Source of the DNA: Epiperipatus broadwayi
Lineage: Eukaryota; Onychophora; Udeonychophora; Euonychophora; Peripatidae
Assembly (NCBI GenBank): GCA_028023455.1
Contig: JAQFVV010006221.1
Coordinates: forward strand, 2,358,001 to 2,422,000
Direction: 5' to 3'
Length of the DNA stretch: 64,000 nucleotides
The notes beneath the pieces are model-generated. The model did no database searches. It had not been told where the DNA came from and saw only the letters and a list, made by a program, of their open reading frames with translations. Numbering within the stretch: position 1 is the first letter of the stretch; each line of letters begins with the position of its first letter. The position numbers and the translations under genes are program-made. Positions 10,107 through 22,959 of the stretch are shown piece after piece.

Positions 10107-13035
10107 CATCATCATCATCATCATCAATATCAACTATTATCAATCCACTGCAGGATGAACATCTCTCCAAGTTTAATCCATCTTCTCCGATCTTTAGCTT
10201 CTCTTCTCCACATCACCCCTGTGCATTTTCTTATTTCATCCATCCATCTCACATGTGGTCTCTTTCTAGGTCTTTTACAATCTCTTGGAATCGAGTTTGA
10301 AATTTCAATTGTCCATCTATTACCATCTCTTTTAGCAATATGTCCAGCCCAACTCCACTTCAATGAGATCAGTAACACCTGTTTGTTCTCTTACCGATAC
10401 ATTGCGTTTTCAATCTCTTCTTGTCACTCCCAACATACATCTCTCCATACTTCTTTGAGTCGTCTGAAGTCTCTGCATTGCTCTTCTATTAAGTGCCCAA
10501 GTCTCAGATCCATAAGTAAGAACTGGTAAAACACATTTGTTAAAAACCTTCCTTTTCAAACACATAGGCATATTTCCTTTTAGTATCAAGTTATTTCTAC
10601 CAAAAGCACTCCAACCAAGTTTAATTCTATGATTAATTTCTTCCATTATGTTTCCATCTGTATTAATAATCTGACCAAGGTATTTGTAACTGTTAACTTC
10701 TTCTAATTCATCATAATCAATCTTTATTTTCATATTTTGAGCAAATCGATTAAACATTACTTTAGTCTTTTAACATTTATCTTTAGTCCCACTTTCCTAC
10801 TTTCATCTGATAATTCCTGCAACATATCCTGTAGCTCTGAAGCATTATTTGCAAAAACAACTACATCACCTGCAAAATCTAAATGACTTAAATAATCTTC
10901 ATTTACTTTCACTCCTTTAGTTTCCCATTTTAATCCACAAAATATATCTTGCAGCACTGCTGTAAAAAGTTTTAGAGATATGGAGTCACCTTGTCTTACA
11001 CCTTTCTCAATGTTGACTTTCCCAGTATCATTATGTAATCTAATTGTTGCTGTTGCATTTTTATAAATATTCTTCAAAATATGACAATATCCTGCAATGC
11101 TTTAATCATTGAAGAAATGTTTATAGAATCAAATGCCTTTTCATAATCTACAAATCCAAAACATAATGACAACTCATATTCATTTGTCCTTTCTATAACT
11201 TCACTCAACACCTGGATATGATCTACTGTACTAAAACCACTTTTAAATCCAGCTTGTTCTCTTGGTTGGTGGAAATCCAATGTTCTGTGCAGACGAGTTG
11301 TAATTATCTTGGTAAAATTTTTATATAAAACTGATAAAAGGCTGATAGGTCTATAATTTGTAATATTTTCTTTATCACCTTTTTAAAATATTAATATTAT
11401 TACTGCATTCTTCCAATCATCTGGTACATCTTTATCATTTAGACATTTGGTATATAACTTTGCTAAAAAAATTTATATTTCTTCACCTACTTCTTTTAAT
11501 ATATCAATTATAATTCCATCATTACCCAGAGCCTTTCCTTTCTTCATACATTCAATTGCATGTCTCACTTCTTCATTTAAAATTTTGGGCAATTTGAAAG
11601 ATGTAATAGATATAGGAGGTACTTGTTCTTTATTACTATATAATTCTTGATAAAAATCTTCTACCAATTTCATGATGTCATCTCTCTTTTTAGTAACAAT
11701 TCCATCTTTTTTTCTTATTGCAGATATAAATTTCCTACCAATACCAAAATGTTGTTTTACATTCGTAAGACTTTTATTTTCTTCAACAGCTTTCCTTGCT
11801 AGTTCCCAGTTATACTTTCTTATATCATTTTCAACTCTTTTCCGCGCCATTTTACAAAATTTGAGATATTCAATTCTTTTTAATGCTTCATTTTTGTATA
11901 TCTTCATATTCCTTCTTTTCTTCATAAATTCTCTAGTCTCAGTAGAAATTTTATTGGTCAATTGCTGCTTTTTTCTACCAGCTATCTTTGTTGCAGTTTT
12001 TAAAAGTGTATCAGTTATTTTCCTATTAATTTCATTCAAATCTGAATCATGTTCAAAATCTACTAATACTTGAAACCGATTTGTAAGTTCTAATTTAAAT
12101 TCATTAGAATGTTTCTGAAGATTAGGAATATCAACTGTAAATATTGTTTTTCTTACTAATTTTTGTCTTTCTAGTTTTGCATTAACATGTATCTTACATC
12201 TTACTAATCGATGATCACTTCCTGTGTTAAATTTATTAAGAACATTACAATCTTGAAATATGTATTTCCTGTTAGTCAAAATATAATCCAATTCTGCTGT
12301 AGCTTGTCCATTTCCTTTTATCATTTTTCTCAAAAAAAGAATTCATAATATAAAGTTTTTCTTTTTCTGCAAACCCCACAAGTCTATGTCCTCTCTCATT
12401 TCTATTACCATAACCAAAATTACCTACAGCACTTTCATTTTTCATTTTTTTACCAATTCTAGCATTAAATTCTCCCATAACAATTTTAAAATGTTATTTA
12501 CTCGGATCAAAAGCCTTTTGTACATCCATACAAAAATCTTCTACTACTTCATCACTATGAGAACTTGTTGGGGCATAAACCTGAATTATCTGCATTTGGT
12601 ATCTCCTATTAAGTTGTAAAACTAATCTTGCCACTCTGTCCGATACACCATCAATCTCCACAATATTGTTCTTCCACTTTTTATTTATAATGAATCCTAC
12701 TCCACTTGTATTTCCAATATTTGTGCCTTTATAATAGAGTATATGTCCACTTTTTAAATCAATTGTCTCTTCACCTTTTCTTCTAACTTCACAAAGTCCA
12801 ATAATGTCCCATTTAATATAAGAGAGTTCTTATTCTAATTCTTGCAATCTTCCTTCACTTGAAAGTGATCTGCAGTTGTAAGTACCTAAATAAAAAGTTG
12901 TCATCAAATGGCAGACTGGGTCCGCAATCAGGAGATTCTTAGCACCCTCCGCCTTCAGCCACCAACCGCTGCCTTGGTTGGTGAATTTACAGCCTCCTGG
13001 GAATAAGGGCCATGCTTTATTTTTGTCTGTCATAA
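10107..13035 (-). mobile_element. RTE-type LINE, nearly full length
   Basis: A minus-strand non-LTR retrotransposon whose 3' end is the short trinucleotide tail (CAT repeats on the plus strand at 10107-10126), a hallmark of RTE-clade elements. Two further 3' fragments of the same family are at 31457-31505 and 60646-61107, each starting with the same CAT tail and the block ATCAATCCACTGCAGGATGA or a variant. Encoded endonuclease and reverse transcriptase segments are interrupted by frameshifts and stops, so this copy is dead. Confidence 0.88.
10130..13033 (-). pseudogene. RTE endonuclease-reverse transcriptase, frameshifted
   Basis: The polyprotein can be followed in pieces from 13033 down to 10130. 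N-terminal apurinic-type endonuclease: YLGTYNCRSLS near 12900; GEFNARIG and the following block at 12272-12478, typical of craniofacial-development-protein-2-like EN domains; GSDHRLVRCKI at about 12220 (the conserved SDH). Reverse transcriptase: GNDGI near 11520, PREQAGFKSG and FVDYEKAFDSI (motif A) at 11074-11280, GVRQGDSIS and the motif C region at 10757-11077. C-terminal block VLTYGSETWALNRR at 10410-10757. Motif C reads FAGD rather than the usual FADD, so one catalytic aspartate is lost as well as frame continuity. Several small frames on the plus strand here are antisense shadows. It has no host function that I can see. Confidence 0.88.
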
Positions 13036-14243
13036 TTGTATATATGTATTGGAAAAATATTTATCATTTACACAAAAATTCATTATTTATTAATAAATCA
13101 GTATCTGGGTAGTCTTAATTGTAAGTAGTCTATGTTTAGTATTGAATAATTAAACAATATTTGCATGTAACAATCTTCCAAAGACAGATTTATCTTTTTT
13201 AATAAACTTTCAAATAATGCTCTCCCTCATATCAATGGTATTTGCAAATTCATTAAAAATAATTCTAGAAAGTCTAACTTATAAATTGTTCTTACAATAT
13301 ACACATTGGAAGATTATTACTTCTAAATGTTATTACACAATCTCAATTCTACATTGTTTATTTATGGGATTGGTAAAATTAATAGAATCAATAAGCCAGT
13401 AGTTATTTCATACTGTGAGCTGACTTCACTCAGACATTGCAAAGATCAATGCTTACATAAAGTTGCATGCCTTGAAAAATCAATGATGATTTACTGATCA
13501 TATAAAAATTTGAAAATTAGATAACAATGATGCACTTTTTGTCTGTCTGGTGGATTAATTTTAATAGAAGAGAGAATGTTCTTTGCAAATTTATTAAAAG
13601 TGACTCTAGAAAATCTAACTTGTAAATTATTCTTATAGTATGCACTTTGGGATATTATTATTTTTAAGTATTATTACATATTTTCAGCATTAATATATTT
13701 AACACCCATTGTTTATTTAGGGTGGAGATGGGCAACCTCTCACCCATGTTTCAACTTCACCTCTCAAAAGTTCATAAAGCAGTCCAACTATATGTTTAAA
13801 ATATGTAAAGTAAAATAGCTTTTGATAGAATGTGCTTATTGGTTTTTATTAAATAATGTATCATAAAAATATTTTGCATAATTTCTATGGATGAAACTTC
13901 TATTCACCATGATATTATTGTACTAATAAATAATGTAATGACAATAATAATAATTATTTTTTTTGCTGTGATTAATAAATAATGAAATAATAAATGTTGA
14001 AATGAATATTATATCATTATTATGTTTCTTTTACTTTAGATCCTTAAAAATTATGGTCTTTATTTACATCAGATATGTTTGAGCTGATTGGCCACTGAAA
14101 ATAATTACCCCAGATTTGGAGTTGTGTGTGTTAAAATTAATAAAGCAGCTATTATTAATGGTGAGAAAAGTATTAAACTTTCATGAGCCCAAACTAAGCA
14201 AGATTCATCTGATAATATTCATTTGTTTTTCTTGTTATCCATG
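13036..14243. other. AT-rich sequence, no gene seen
   Basis: Two loosely similar blocks (13200-13330 and 13570-13680, each with a CTAGAAA-TCTAACTTATAAATT type core and ATATTATTA) suggest an old duplication. No gene. Confidence 0.45.
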
Positions 14244-14504
14244 TATTCTTAAAATAGGCAAAACTCTCTATTGTATTGCCACTAAGTGCAAACCAGAGTA
14301 ATCAATGGATGCCAGAAGGTGTGTACATAAAATCCCCATCTAGTGCCTACTCATCCAATATCCCCAGACTAGTTTCTGGCTTGTGGACTTCGTCAGTGAG
14401 GAGCTTTGGATCTGAGAGCACTGAACCTAGATCTTAGGATCTAACAGTTATAACAGTTATGAGCAAGCATAATAAATGGTGATCATGTGATGTTTATTCT
14501 TAAA
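14244..14504 (-). mobile_element. Family A hammerhead element, single copy with 10-bp duplication
   Basis: Flanked by TATTCTTAAA at 14244-14253 and 14495-14504. It starts with GGCAAAACTCTC, carries a minus-strand hammerhead at 14353-14411, and ends in the family A terminus GGTGATCATGTGATGT. A short copy of the unit found in the 1699-3392 array. Confidence 0.75.
14353..14411 (-). ncRNA. Family A hammerhead ribozyme motif
   Basis: On the minus strand: outer helix I ATCCAA/TTGGAT, inner TCCTCA/TGGGGA, core CTGACGA, GAAA, CTAGTC. All invariant core bases are present. Helix II is weaker than in the array (GTC against GCC) and keeps the A·A at 10.1/11.1. Confidence 0.7.
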
Positions 14505-15340
14505 TTTTTTTACCAACACCACAATTCAATATTTCTCTTATTATTTTTTTCCATTGCTCAACTTTATATTATAGATACAAGAAATACCAAAGCTTGAACA
14601 ACTCATGTCACTCTATTTAAATACATTAATACTTATTGTCATTGATTTACCAATAATTATGGCTCATTGGTACTTCTTCCTTAAGTTTACTAAGATAAAA
14701 TTATATAATCAAAACAAGTAAAACCAAGCATCTAAGAGAAGATTTGATTATATTTCTAAAATTATACAAGCAATCTTATTTCAAAGTTATTGAAATATTT
14801 TTTTAAAAACATGAAGTTAGACCACTTGGATCATCGTAAAGATGCTTTTATTGTTTCTGTTGATGCATTCAAAATGATTAAAAAGACTATAATAATTATC
14901 ATGAAATCAACAACAGCAAAGTATTTTCAAAAATTTTATTGAGTGTTCAGAATAAAATAACTGTTTACCAAAGATGCAATGTGGATTTGGAGGATTAAAA
15001 AAACCCAATTGACAATAATTTTGATTGCCAAACAAATACAAAAAGTGACCTTTGTAAAGACATGATTTTATACTGCCAAAACATTTGTTCACTTAATCAA
15101 AAACTTTTAAAAGTTATGCTTGAAATTAATTGTTTCACTGACATTTTTTTTATATTACAAAAATTCTATACAATGATAAGATATGAAAATATATTAATAA
15201 TTTTTTTATTAATAATTTTTATTATTATTATACTTCCATTAAGTGGTTTGTATCAAGAAGTGAGGGCAGTAAGTTTGAGACTTATCAGTGATTGTGTAGT
15301 ATTTGGTTATCTATACTGAACAATAATAAAGATATGTGTA
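14505..15340. other. AT-rich sequence, no gene seen
   Basis: Short open frames occur on both strands with no recognisable domain. Confidence 0.5.
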
Positions 15341-15350
15341 AGAGTTTGTG

Positions 15351-15410
15351 TTCTGGGTCAACTGATGAGTGCTAGTTCAGCATGAAATGCGCATCTTGGG
15401 GATCATACAT
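15351..15410 (+). ncRNA. Family R2 hammerhead ribozyme motif
   Basis: Core CTGATGA at 15362-15368. Helix II is GTGCT (15369-15373), loop AGTTC, AGCAT, i.e. four Watson-Crick pairs and a terminal G·U. GAAA at 15384-15387, then TGCGCATC, giving self-complementary helix III ATGCGCAT and predicted cleavage after C15395. Inner helix I is TCAA/TTGG with one wobble. The outer helix I is eroded. All invariant core bases are intact. The surrounding element is only partly recognisable. Confidence 0.75.
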
Positions 15411-16351
15411 CCTTTTCACATTTGTTTAGTTATATATTTACGATTACACTCCCACAGAAAATGTTAAAAGTGGATAAAAATCAGATCCTACCTTATATGA
15501 GAATGGTGTAGTAGAAATCGCACTACAGAAACATTACTAGTATTACTGATAAAAAAATTAGAAATATTGATAATAAAAATTGGTGTTAAAAAAGGAATGC
15601 ATCTTCAAAATAGTTTGTAAATTGTTTTATGAAGAAAATATCAAAATGTAATTTGGATTTAATAATGAAATTGTTTACTTGAAACAAGAGCAAAAATGAA
15701 CATTTTAATTTTTTTGGCTTTTAGATTACTATATGCTGATAGTTGATTTTTTTAAAACTCAAAATATGGTTTAGAGAATACTCAACATTTGAATACAATG
15801 TATAATAACTTTGTATGAATAATTGTTTTTTTAAATATTCAATGGTTGAAAAAAATATCTTTAGGTTTATTTAACTAGTAAGTTATCACTTCAAGAGAGT
15901 GAATTTATTTAAATTTATTGGTAACTCTTTAAATAGGTGGAAAATTTTGATATTAATTTACAATCCAGACTCCAATTTGTATTCTATACAACAAGTTAAA
16001 AGCTGTGATATTTCCTCATAGTGATATAAATACATTTTGCAAAGTAATTATATATAGGGCCGATACTTTGTGAAATATATAAGTATAATAGGAATCTCCT
16101 AAGATTAAAGCATCTGAATAAGAATGTTCTGAAAATATGATAAGAAAATCATAAGACTAATCATTAAGTTCTACATCTTATAGCATGTGGTAATATTAAA
16201 TATATTACTGTATAGTGACATCTTCATTAGAAGAAGCATGTAAAGGTAATAAATAGTAATATTAAAATTTTTTTTGTGATAAACATGAGCACAAGTTTCA
16301 TGGGAGATGCTGACCCCATTTAGATTATAAATGGTACTTGCGAGTTTTCAA
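15411..16351. other. AT-rich sequence, no gene seen
   Basis: Nothing recognised. Confidence 0.5.
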
Positions 16352-17244
16352 GTAAACCAAGATGGTGCTCCATATAGTTTGATAAAAGTACAGTTTCAAG
16401 GGCCTGTAATTTATCAAAGATGTGTTAGCCATTAAATTCTAAAAAAATTAATAAATCAATTGTTAATTTAAAAAAGAGAAATAAATTCTGATAAATTTCA
16501 TTAAGAAACTTTATTTAATTTTTTTTTTAAAACTTATAACATGAGAAGAGACTAGATGTTAACATTGTCATACTTTGGTTCAATTCAGCATGTTTCCTTT
16601 TGTCAGTAGTTTTTTTGGTAAACTGTCATAATGACAAAAATTTGGGGCTTCCTGTCACAGAATGTAATGCAGTAGATGATTTTCAAACATATGGGAGTAT
16701 GATTGCAGACTGCCAATATGAATAAAGGGTAAATATTGTATTTTGGATTTTTTTTTTTGAATTAACTTATTAACAGAAAAATAAAAAAAGTTTGTAAATA
16801 CAATATTTACACTTTATTCATGACAGTACCATGCAATCATATCATGACTATTTATGCACATTTTTCAGAAATGCAGAATCATGTACTTTTGAAAATAGTC
16901 CATCACATCATGTTCTGTGGCAGGAAGTTTCCAAATTTTTATCATTATGACAATTTACCAAAAAAACTGCTGACAAAAAGAAACACGCTGAACTGAACCA
17001 AATTATATCAATGATAAAAGCCAATGTAAGAGCGTCTTATCATTTCCCATGTTACAATATAGGTAAAAAAAAATGAAATAAAACTTCTTAATTAAATGTA
17101 TCTGGAATTTATTCCTTTTTTAAAAAAGATTTAACAATCAATTTATTAATTTTGTTTTAATTTGACAACTAATATATCTTTGGTAGATTATAGGCCCTTG
17201 AAGCTGTATATTTATCAAATATATGGGCTGCCATCTTGGTTTAC
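16352..17244. repeat. Large foldback, about 890 bp
   Basis: Left end GTAAACCAAGATGG and right end CCATCTTGGTTTAC. Arms of roughly 420 bases carry matching inverted blocks (for example TTTTTGGTAAACTGTCATAA against TTATGACAATTTACCAAAAA, and CTTTATTCAT with its complement near the centre at about 16770). Non-coding, moderately diverged arms, no clear target duplication. Confidence 0.75.
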
Positions 17245-19142
17245 AAAAAAAATCATAATAATGCAGAAAAGAGTAAATTTGCCTTACTAAAATCAGATAA
17301 AATCATGGCTTCAAAACAAACTTAAATTAGTGTTGAACATTCAACTTTCTTTTCTGCAATAATTTTGTGCAATAGAGAACAATAGTCAAATGGCTATGAA
17401 AATGGCAGGATCCGTTGTTCCTGTTAATTCACAATGCCACAGGACACACACACGCATTCCAGCACTGCTTACACTTGACTATTCTTTGATAAAAAATATT
17501 GGCAAAAACAATCTGAGCGCTAAATTATCTTTCTTAAAAATCTCCACGTGTTTATGAATACGTTTTTTGGAGGTAAATAAATAAGAAATTGTATAAATAA
17601 ATGTGTGTTATTAATTATTTAGGATTTGGTCTGCAAAATTTTTTTTGAGTAGTTCTCCGTTATTTGGTATAAGATGACTGGAAATTCGTCAATAAATAAA
17701 TAATGAGGTATGTGCGCGTGTGTATCAATATATGTTACCGAAACACTTATATAAACTAAATTAGCAAGATAAAATTAAGAAATAAACATATGTGGCGAAA
17801 GAGGCAATAAAATAAAGAAAACATCTCATTTTGGTCTGTATACTATTTGGAGTTTAAACGTCATTATCCATCCGAGCTACCGAACTTTTTGAAAAATTCA
17901 TAGGATTTCAAGTTATTTTGATATTGTGTTATTTTATTGTTTGCTTCCTAGTTTTATTACATTTTATAATATATAATTTGAAAATCTTTTTTTTTTTTTT
18001 CGCATTGGCTTGTCAATTTAACAATAACATAATTGACTAAACATTTTTTTTTTTCTATTTCAATTTTGCTATAATTGTATAGACTAGTTAACTTAAGCGA
18101 CACATCATTTGTTACTGGAAGTGAATGAACCTATAATTCTAAAGACGTAGTCTTCAAAAAAGATAAAGCTCATTCGATTACAATTTTATCTTACACGTTA
18201 TTAATGAGGATTAAAAGTTTATATTGTGTATATATATAAAAGTTATGTAACTTTAATACATTGATAAGTGAGTATAATGAAAGATGTGATTAATGAAATG
18301 GAAACTCCGGAATTAGTCAATTGTTGAAAATATTAATATTTTTTATTGAAAACTATTTAGTTATTGTTTCCTTCTTATTCAATCAATTATAATAAAGAAT
18401 AAAAGTAACAATTTAGTTTAGTTTTAGTTTTAAACTAACGTTATTAGACTTATTATATACATTGCAGATTATTTACAAGTCTTATTGAAACAAAAGAGAT
18501 TTCAAGTAGAAAAGTATATAATTGAGCAATAACCAATATTAATTAGTATATTCAATAGCCAAGTCACTGGATTGTTGTTGATGAGATCAGATTCTATGTA
18601 ATTTTCAAAAATATCAGCTGGTGCATGGGTTTGATCTTGGGTCTTAACGTTATTTAATTTTTTTTAGAAAGAGTGATTTAGTATTGTGAGATGTGGGATT
18701 AAAGTTTAGATTAAGATCTTTTATTCACATTGAAATGAATAAGTTATTTTATTTTAGTTTTAATATTTGTGTGCTGATATGTATTTTAAAAAACAAGGGA
18801 GATATAAGATTTAAATTTAGTAAAATTATATAAAAAGTTTAATTATTTAAGTTATATTTTTATTATTGTTTGTTAATATTAAAGTTATTTTTGGACGCAG
18901 TTGAGCAAGGTGTTGAAAAACAAATGTTCAAGGTGTTTGCGCAGATATGCAAAATGGACAACGGTAGATTTTACTATCACATGGTTTCTAGGAAACAACT
19001 ATAGTAATTTCAGATATCATTAATTTTACAGTAAGGGGGAGAGGTATTTACTCTTAAACAAAAAAAAAAAAGGAAACTTGATAAGAAACTTTTAATCTAA
19101 CTAGATCATTTTTTTTTAATACAGTTTTTTTAAAAAATGGCG
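17245..19142. other. AT-rich sequence, no gene seen
   Basis: Nothing recognised. Contains long A/T homopolymer runs. Confidence 0.5.
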
Positions 19143-20520
19143 TGACTTATAATGGTCACAACTTTTCGCCCTCTATTTTTAAAAAATTGAACTATATTTT
19201 GTTTACATTCTACCTGCAGGAATTTGCATTTATTTTATTTTATTCATTCTATGTAATTGTAAAGTATATCTAACTATAAATGTATTTTTTATATGAAGGT
19301 TAATAAAAAAAACTTACATTTTTATGTGCAATTTTGAACTATTAAATATTAACGTTCACATATAGCAAAACTTAACAAGTGTCACAAAAGAAGTCGATGC
19401 TGTCAAAATTATGAACTACTTTTGCCATGTGTAATTTTTGCAGTGTCAAGAATGGCAGAGAGAATTTCCATCACTTCTTTAGTTCCACAAAATAAAATTT
19501 TAGATGTTGCGGCTGTTCTGGCAGAAAGTTGGAATACACATCACTTGCTGGAACAATTTCAAACTCCGGAATTGACCATGACATGTCTGGCCAGGAGGTG
19601 CTTATTGAAGCACAGAATGCCATATCTGCAATGCAGTATTCAGTGTTCACTGGTGTTAGATGACAATGCAGAATATGCTGCCAATATACATCCATAAGAA
19701 GTGGATCATATTTTTATGAAGCCATCTATCTTTGAACACCATTGTTCATATAATGTTTTGTTGGGCAAACAATTTGCCAATGCACTTTATTGTTCATGAA
19801 ACTGATGTTAGCAAATGAATGGTCATAGACTGGTGTCAGTTTTGCCATATTTCGACAGAAATCCAGCACTTGTCAGCAGATTTGATGGATAATGGTGAAA
19901 CACAGATAGTGGATATTGATGAGTCATATTTCTTTCACCAAAAATGCCATAGGTGGGCAATGAGAGAAGGCCATTGGGTGTTCAGTAGGATAGAGAGAGA
20001 GAGGGTCAAGAAAGTGTTTTTAACAGAAATTGAAGATGGAACTGCTCATACAGCAACACATTTTACTTGATACACAAATAATCACTGATGGCTGGTGTGC
20101 ATATAGCAATATAAGCTGTCTAAATAATGGTATATACCTTCACTCTGTCATCATCCACCAAGACAACTTTATTGACCCGGATGATGAACTTATCCACACT
20201 AATAATGTGGAAAATATGTAGATGAAAGCAAATCGTAAGCTAAAATACAAATTTGGTACCAGCAGAGCTTTGTTTTCATCCTAGCTGCAGAAATTTTCAT
20301 TTAGGAGTATACATGAAGATGCCACCATTTTCAGGAATTTCCTTGTGTGCATAGCTCAAAATTACACATAAAAATGTAAGTTTTTAAAAAAATGTTTTTA
20401 TTAACCCTCATGTAAAAAATACATTTATAGTTAGATATACTTTACAATTACATAGTATGAGTAAAATATAGTTCAATTTTTTAAAAGTAGAGGGTCAAAA
20501 GTTGTGACCATTATAAGTCA
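19143..20520 (+). mobile_element. ISXO2/Merlin-type DNA transposon with long inverted ends
   Basis: A 1378-base element whose ends, TGACTTATAATGGTCACAAC and its complement, continue inward as long inverted repeats of roughly 190-230 bases (with a 34-base or so insertion in the left arm near 19200-19235). It encloses a broken transposase reading left to right. No clean target-site duplication is visible. Merlin elements usually have 8-9 bp ones. Confidence 0.82.
19422..20290 (+). pseudogene. ISXO2-like (IS1595/Merlin) transposase, frameshifted
   Basis: The DDE-type transposase of the element at 19143-20520. Readable pieces: an N-terminal half in two frames (19422-19697, ending in a region that reads RSGSYFYEAIYL in another frame), then VIDWCQFC, ETQIVDIDESYFFHQKCHR (first catalytic D) and GHWVFSRIER at 19819-20070. 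Next come QIITDGWCAYSNI (second D) and NFIDPDDELIHTNNVENM (the conserved H-T-N and acidic E) at 20030-20221. A C-terminal GTSRALF block follows after a stop. The VDIDES, TDGW and HTNNVE motifs identify the ISXO2-like family. At least three frame changes or stops make it inactive. The catalytic D-D-E positions themselves survive. Confidence 0.87.
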
Positions 20521-21404
20521 GTTTTACCAAAATGGCAATAGTAATTAAAGTTATTAGCCATGGTAGTCAGCCTAGTTAAAGATAGTCCAACAGGCCTTGT
20601 GAAGCCTCCATTTTAGTTGCCTAGATTATTGCCATGTTTTCATGGATAATGTTAAAATAAAACAAAAGCCTAAAATTAAATAAAAGCCTATCTAACAAAA
20701 AGGAAATTTATTATTTTTAAACCTAAGCAGTGAAGAAGTTACATTTTAAAGATATCTGGAGGCAGAATGTTACTGCATGGACCAATTAATAGTTTATTAA
20801 CATTTCTAAGAATTAAATTTTTAGATCCACCTGTAATCATCTAAAGAACAATAGACTTTTTACTTAGAACTTTTAAAATTTAACACAAATTAACTTTCTT
20901 TTGGTAATCTTTGCTTTCCTAGTTTGTTAACAATTATCACCTGGAAAACCCACTGAAAATCAGATTAAAAATTAACTTTGAATTTAGGATTTTAGATTAA
21001 AAAAAAAAGGAATAAAGTCATTATTTCCATTAATAATTTCATTACAAATTGTTGCTATGTATTTGTTTTTCTCTCTTAGATCTCCCAAAGAAATTTTCTT
21101 TTAAAACAATAAATGTAATATTGAAAAATATTTTTTTTGCTTGTTTGCATCCTATATAAAAATTTTGGGATGAATGATTATACTTATTAGAGGTTATATA
21201 ATGATTATTAAAATTTATTATCATTATAAACTTTAAATTTTATAAATACATTGTTCCAGGATAAAATGAATTGTGTTGATATATAGAGAGTCATTAAGTA
21301 TACAAGTACTAGAAGGCATTGGTAAACTTATTTTGTTATCCAAATGATTTGAATAGTGGACTTCATACACTTGCCATTGTCATACATGATAATATATATA
21401 TATA
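20521..21404. other. AT-rich sequence, no gene seen
   Basis: Nothing recognised. Confidence 0.5.
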
Positions 21405-22500
21405 TTGTAACGTTTATTTATATACGTTGCAAATATATTGGCATTTGGTAAAAGCTAAAAAAATATAAGTAAATTTAGATTTTTTTTTTGACTAATTTTT
21501 TTTCAAAAAAATAACGTGCAATGAAAGTTAAAATTGTCATTCTTATTTTTTTTTTTATCTAATTGGAAATAAAAATTGGAAAGAATAAATGACATGCAGA
21601 TTACTAATCCAGATAAATTAAAAGAATTCCAAAAGTATAAGCTAAAAGAAAAATATTTTAGCTAATTAAAGATGGAAGAATAATGCTAAAAAAAATTAAG
21701 ACTTTGTAATTTAAATTTAAGAGAGAGTGTACAAGATTATTATCTTATATGCAGATAAAAAGACAAAAAAGTGTGCAGAAGTTTCATAAACTGGATCGCG
21801 ATATAAAAAGGAGAGGACAACTTCAATCTGGGTCTTCTCTTTAATTTCTAGTTACGTCTCTGAAAGTTGGAGGTTTCCGCGAGCATAACCCGTGGCAAGA
21901 AATATACTTCTACACAGATATGCCCCTTGCTGTACCAAGCTGTCATGCAAGCATGGAAATGGGACTTGTGAAGACCGCTTTTTGCAATAAAAGGGTCACT
22001 ACAACCGTGCCTTTTCTCCAGCTATAGAATGGAACAATAATGGAAGACGCCGGCAGGAGAGACCAATGGAAATTCTCATGATCTGGGATCCCATAAACCT
22101 ACATAAACTTACCGGTAAGTTAAGAATAAATTTTCCTGATAGTGATTTAAAAGTTTGCAAACAATTATTTATCTAAGCTTAGACTACCATCCTGATATAA
22201 ACTTTTCTTTTCGTATTCAAGGGACTTTCTAATAAAGAATTTTATACAAGATCTTGGGACGTTATTAAATTGCTTTAATTGCTTAATCTGTTTTTGTTAA
22301 TCGATTCATTATCTGGATTAATGTGTGTGTACTTTCCTGTTTAGTTAATTCGTAATTTAACTTATAAATATTTTTAGTTTGTTAGAATAAAAAAGATTTT
22401 ACTTTTATCAACCTTCTCATTGTGCGTTATTAATAATAGTTATTATTTTTTTTAGTATTAAATTTATTATTAGTTTAATAAGATTTAAAATGGAATTTAC
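21405..22500 (+). promoter_or_regulatory. Candidate promoter and leader exon, possibly LTR-derived
   Basis: This block is less AT-rich than its surroundings. It begins TGTAACG after an AT run, has a TATA-like GATATAAAAAGGAGAGG at about 21800, a downstream GC-richer stretch with several possible start codons, and a strong splice-donor-like ACCGGTAAGT near 22112. An AATAAAG polyadenylation-like signal is near 22233 and a pyrimidine-rich acceptor-like TTTTTTTTAG near 22454. The TGTAACG start and internal promoter resemble an LTR, but I find no matching second LTR and no ORF. It could also be a host promoter with a first exon. Confidence 0.35.
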
Positions 22501-22959
22501 CTTGCCAATATGTTTAAACAAGCCCAGGAATAATAATCAAAAAGGAGAAAATAATTCTCATTACGGTTTGATGCAATACCGATTAGTTTAAAACCATTTT
22601 TTTCTTTTTAATTTGCGAGATGTTATGTGACGGTTTCAGCGAGTTCTTGTAGAACTCTGGCGCCTATCAAATAAATTAAAAGCTGATCTCATCGATAGCA
22701 TAATTCTCAGCAATTACTAGGCTGAGTTGATCAGGAAATATAGTTGTGTTTTTAGGATAGAAATACAACTTTCTTCTTTTTTGACATAGCTTGATCAGCT
22801 CACACGCAGTTTATATTAGCGTGTAGAGGCCTAGAAAAATGGAAAACGTTATAATATATATATGATCACTAGATGGAGCTTTACCAATAGCTCCTAACAA
22901 GCTTTGTTTACATAAAGCCGAGAGAGAATTAGAATTCAATATCTCTTTCGTGGTTTCCA

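Noticed and set aside
10044-12619. Plus-strand frames over 10044-10529, 11447-11650, 11672-12073 and 12386-12619
   Set aside because: Antisense to the RTE LINE, whose minus-strand endonuclease and RT motifs account for the sequence.
22651-22668. TGGCGCC as a retroviral-type primer-binding site
   Set aside because: Only seven bases fit, the following sequence does not continue a tRNA 3' end, and no LTR end precedes it.
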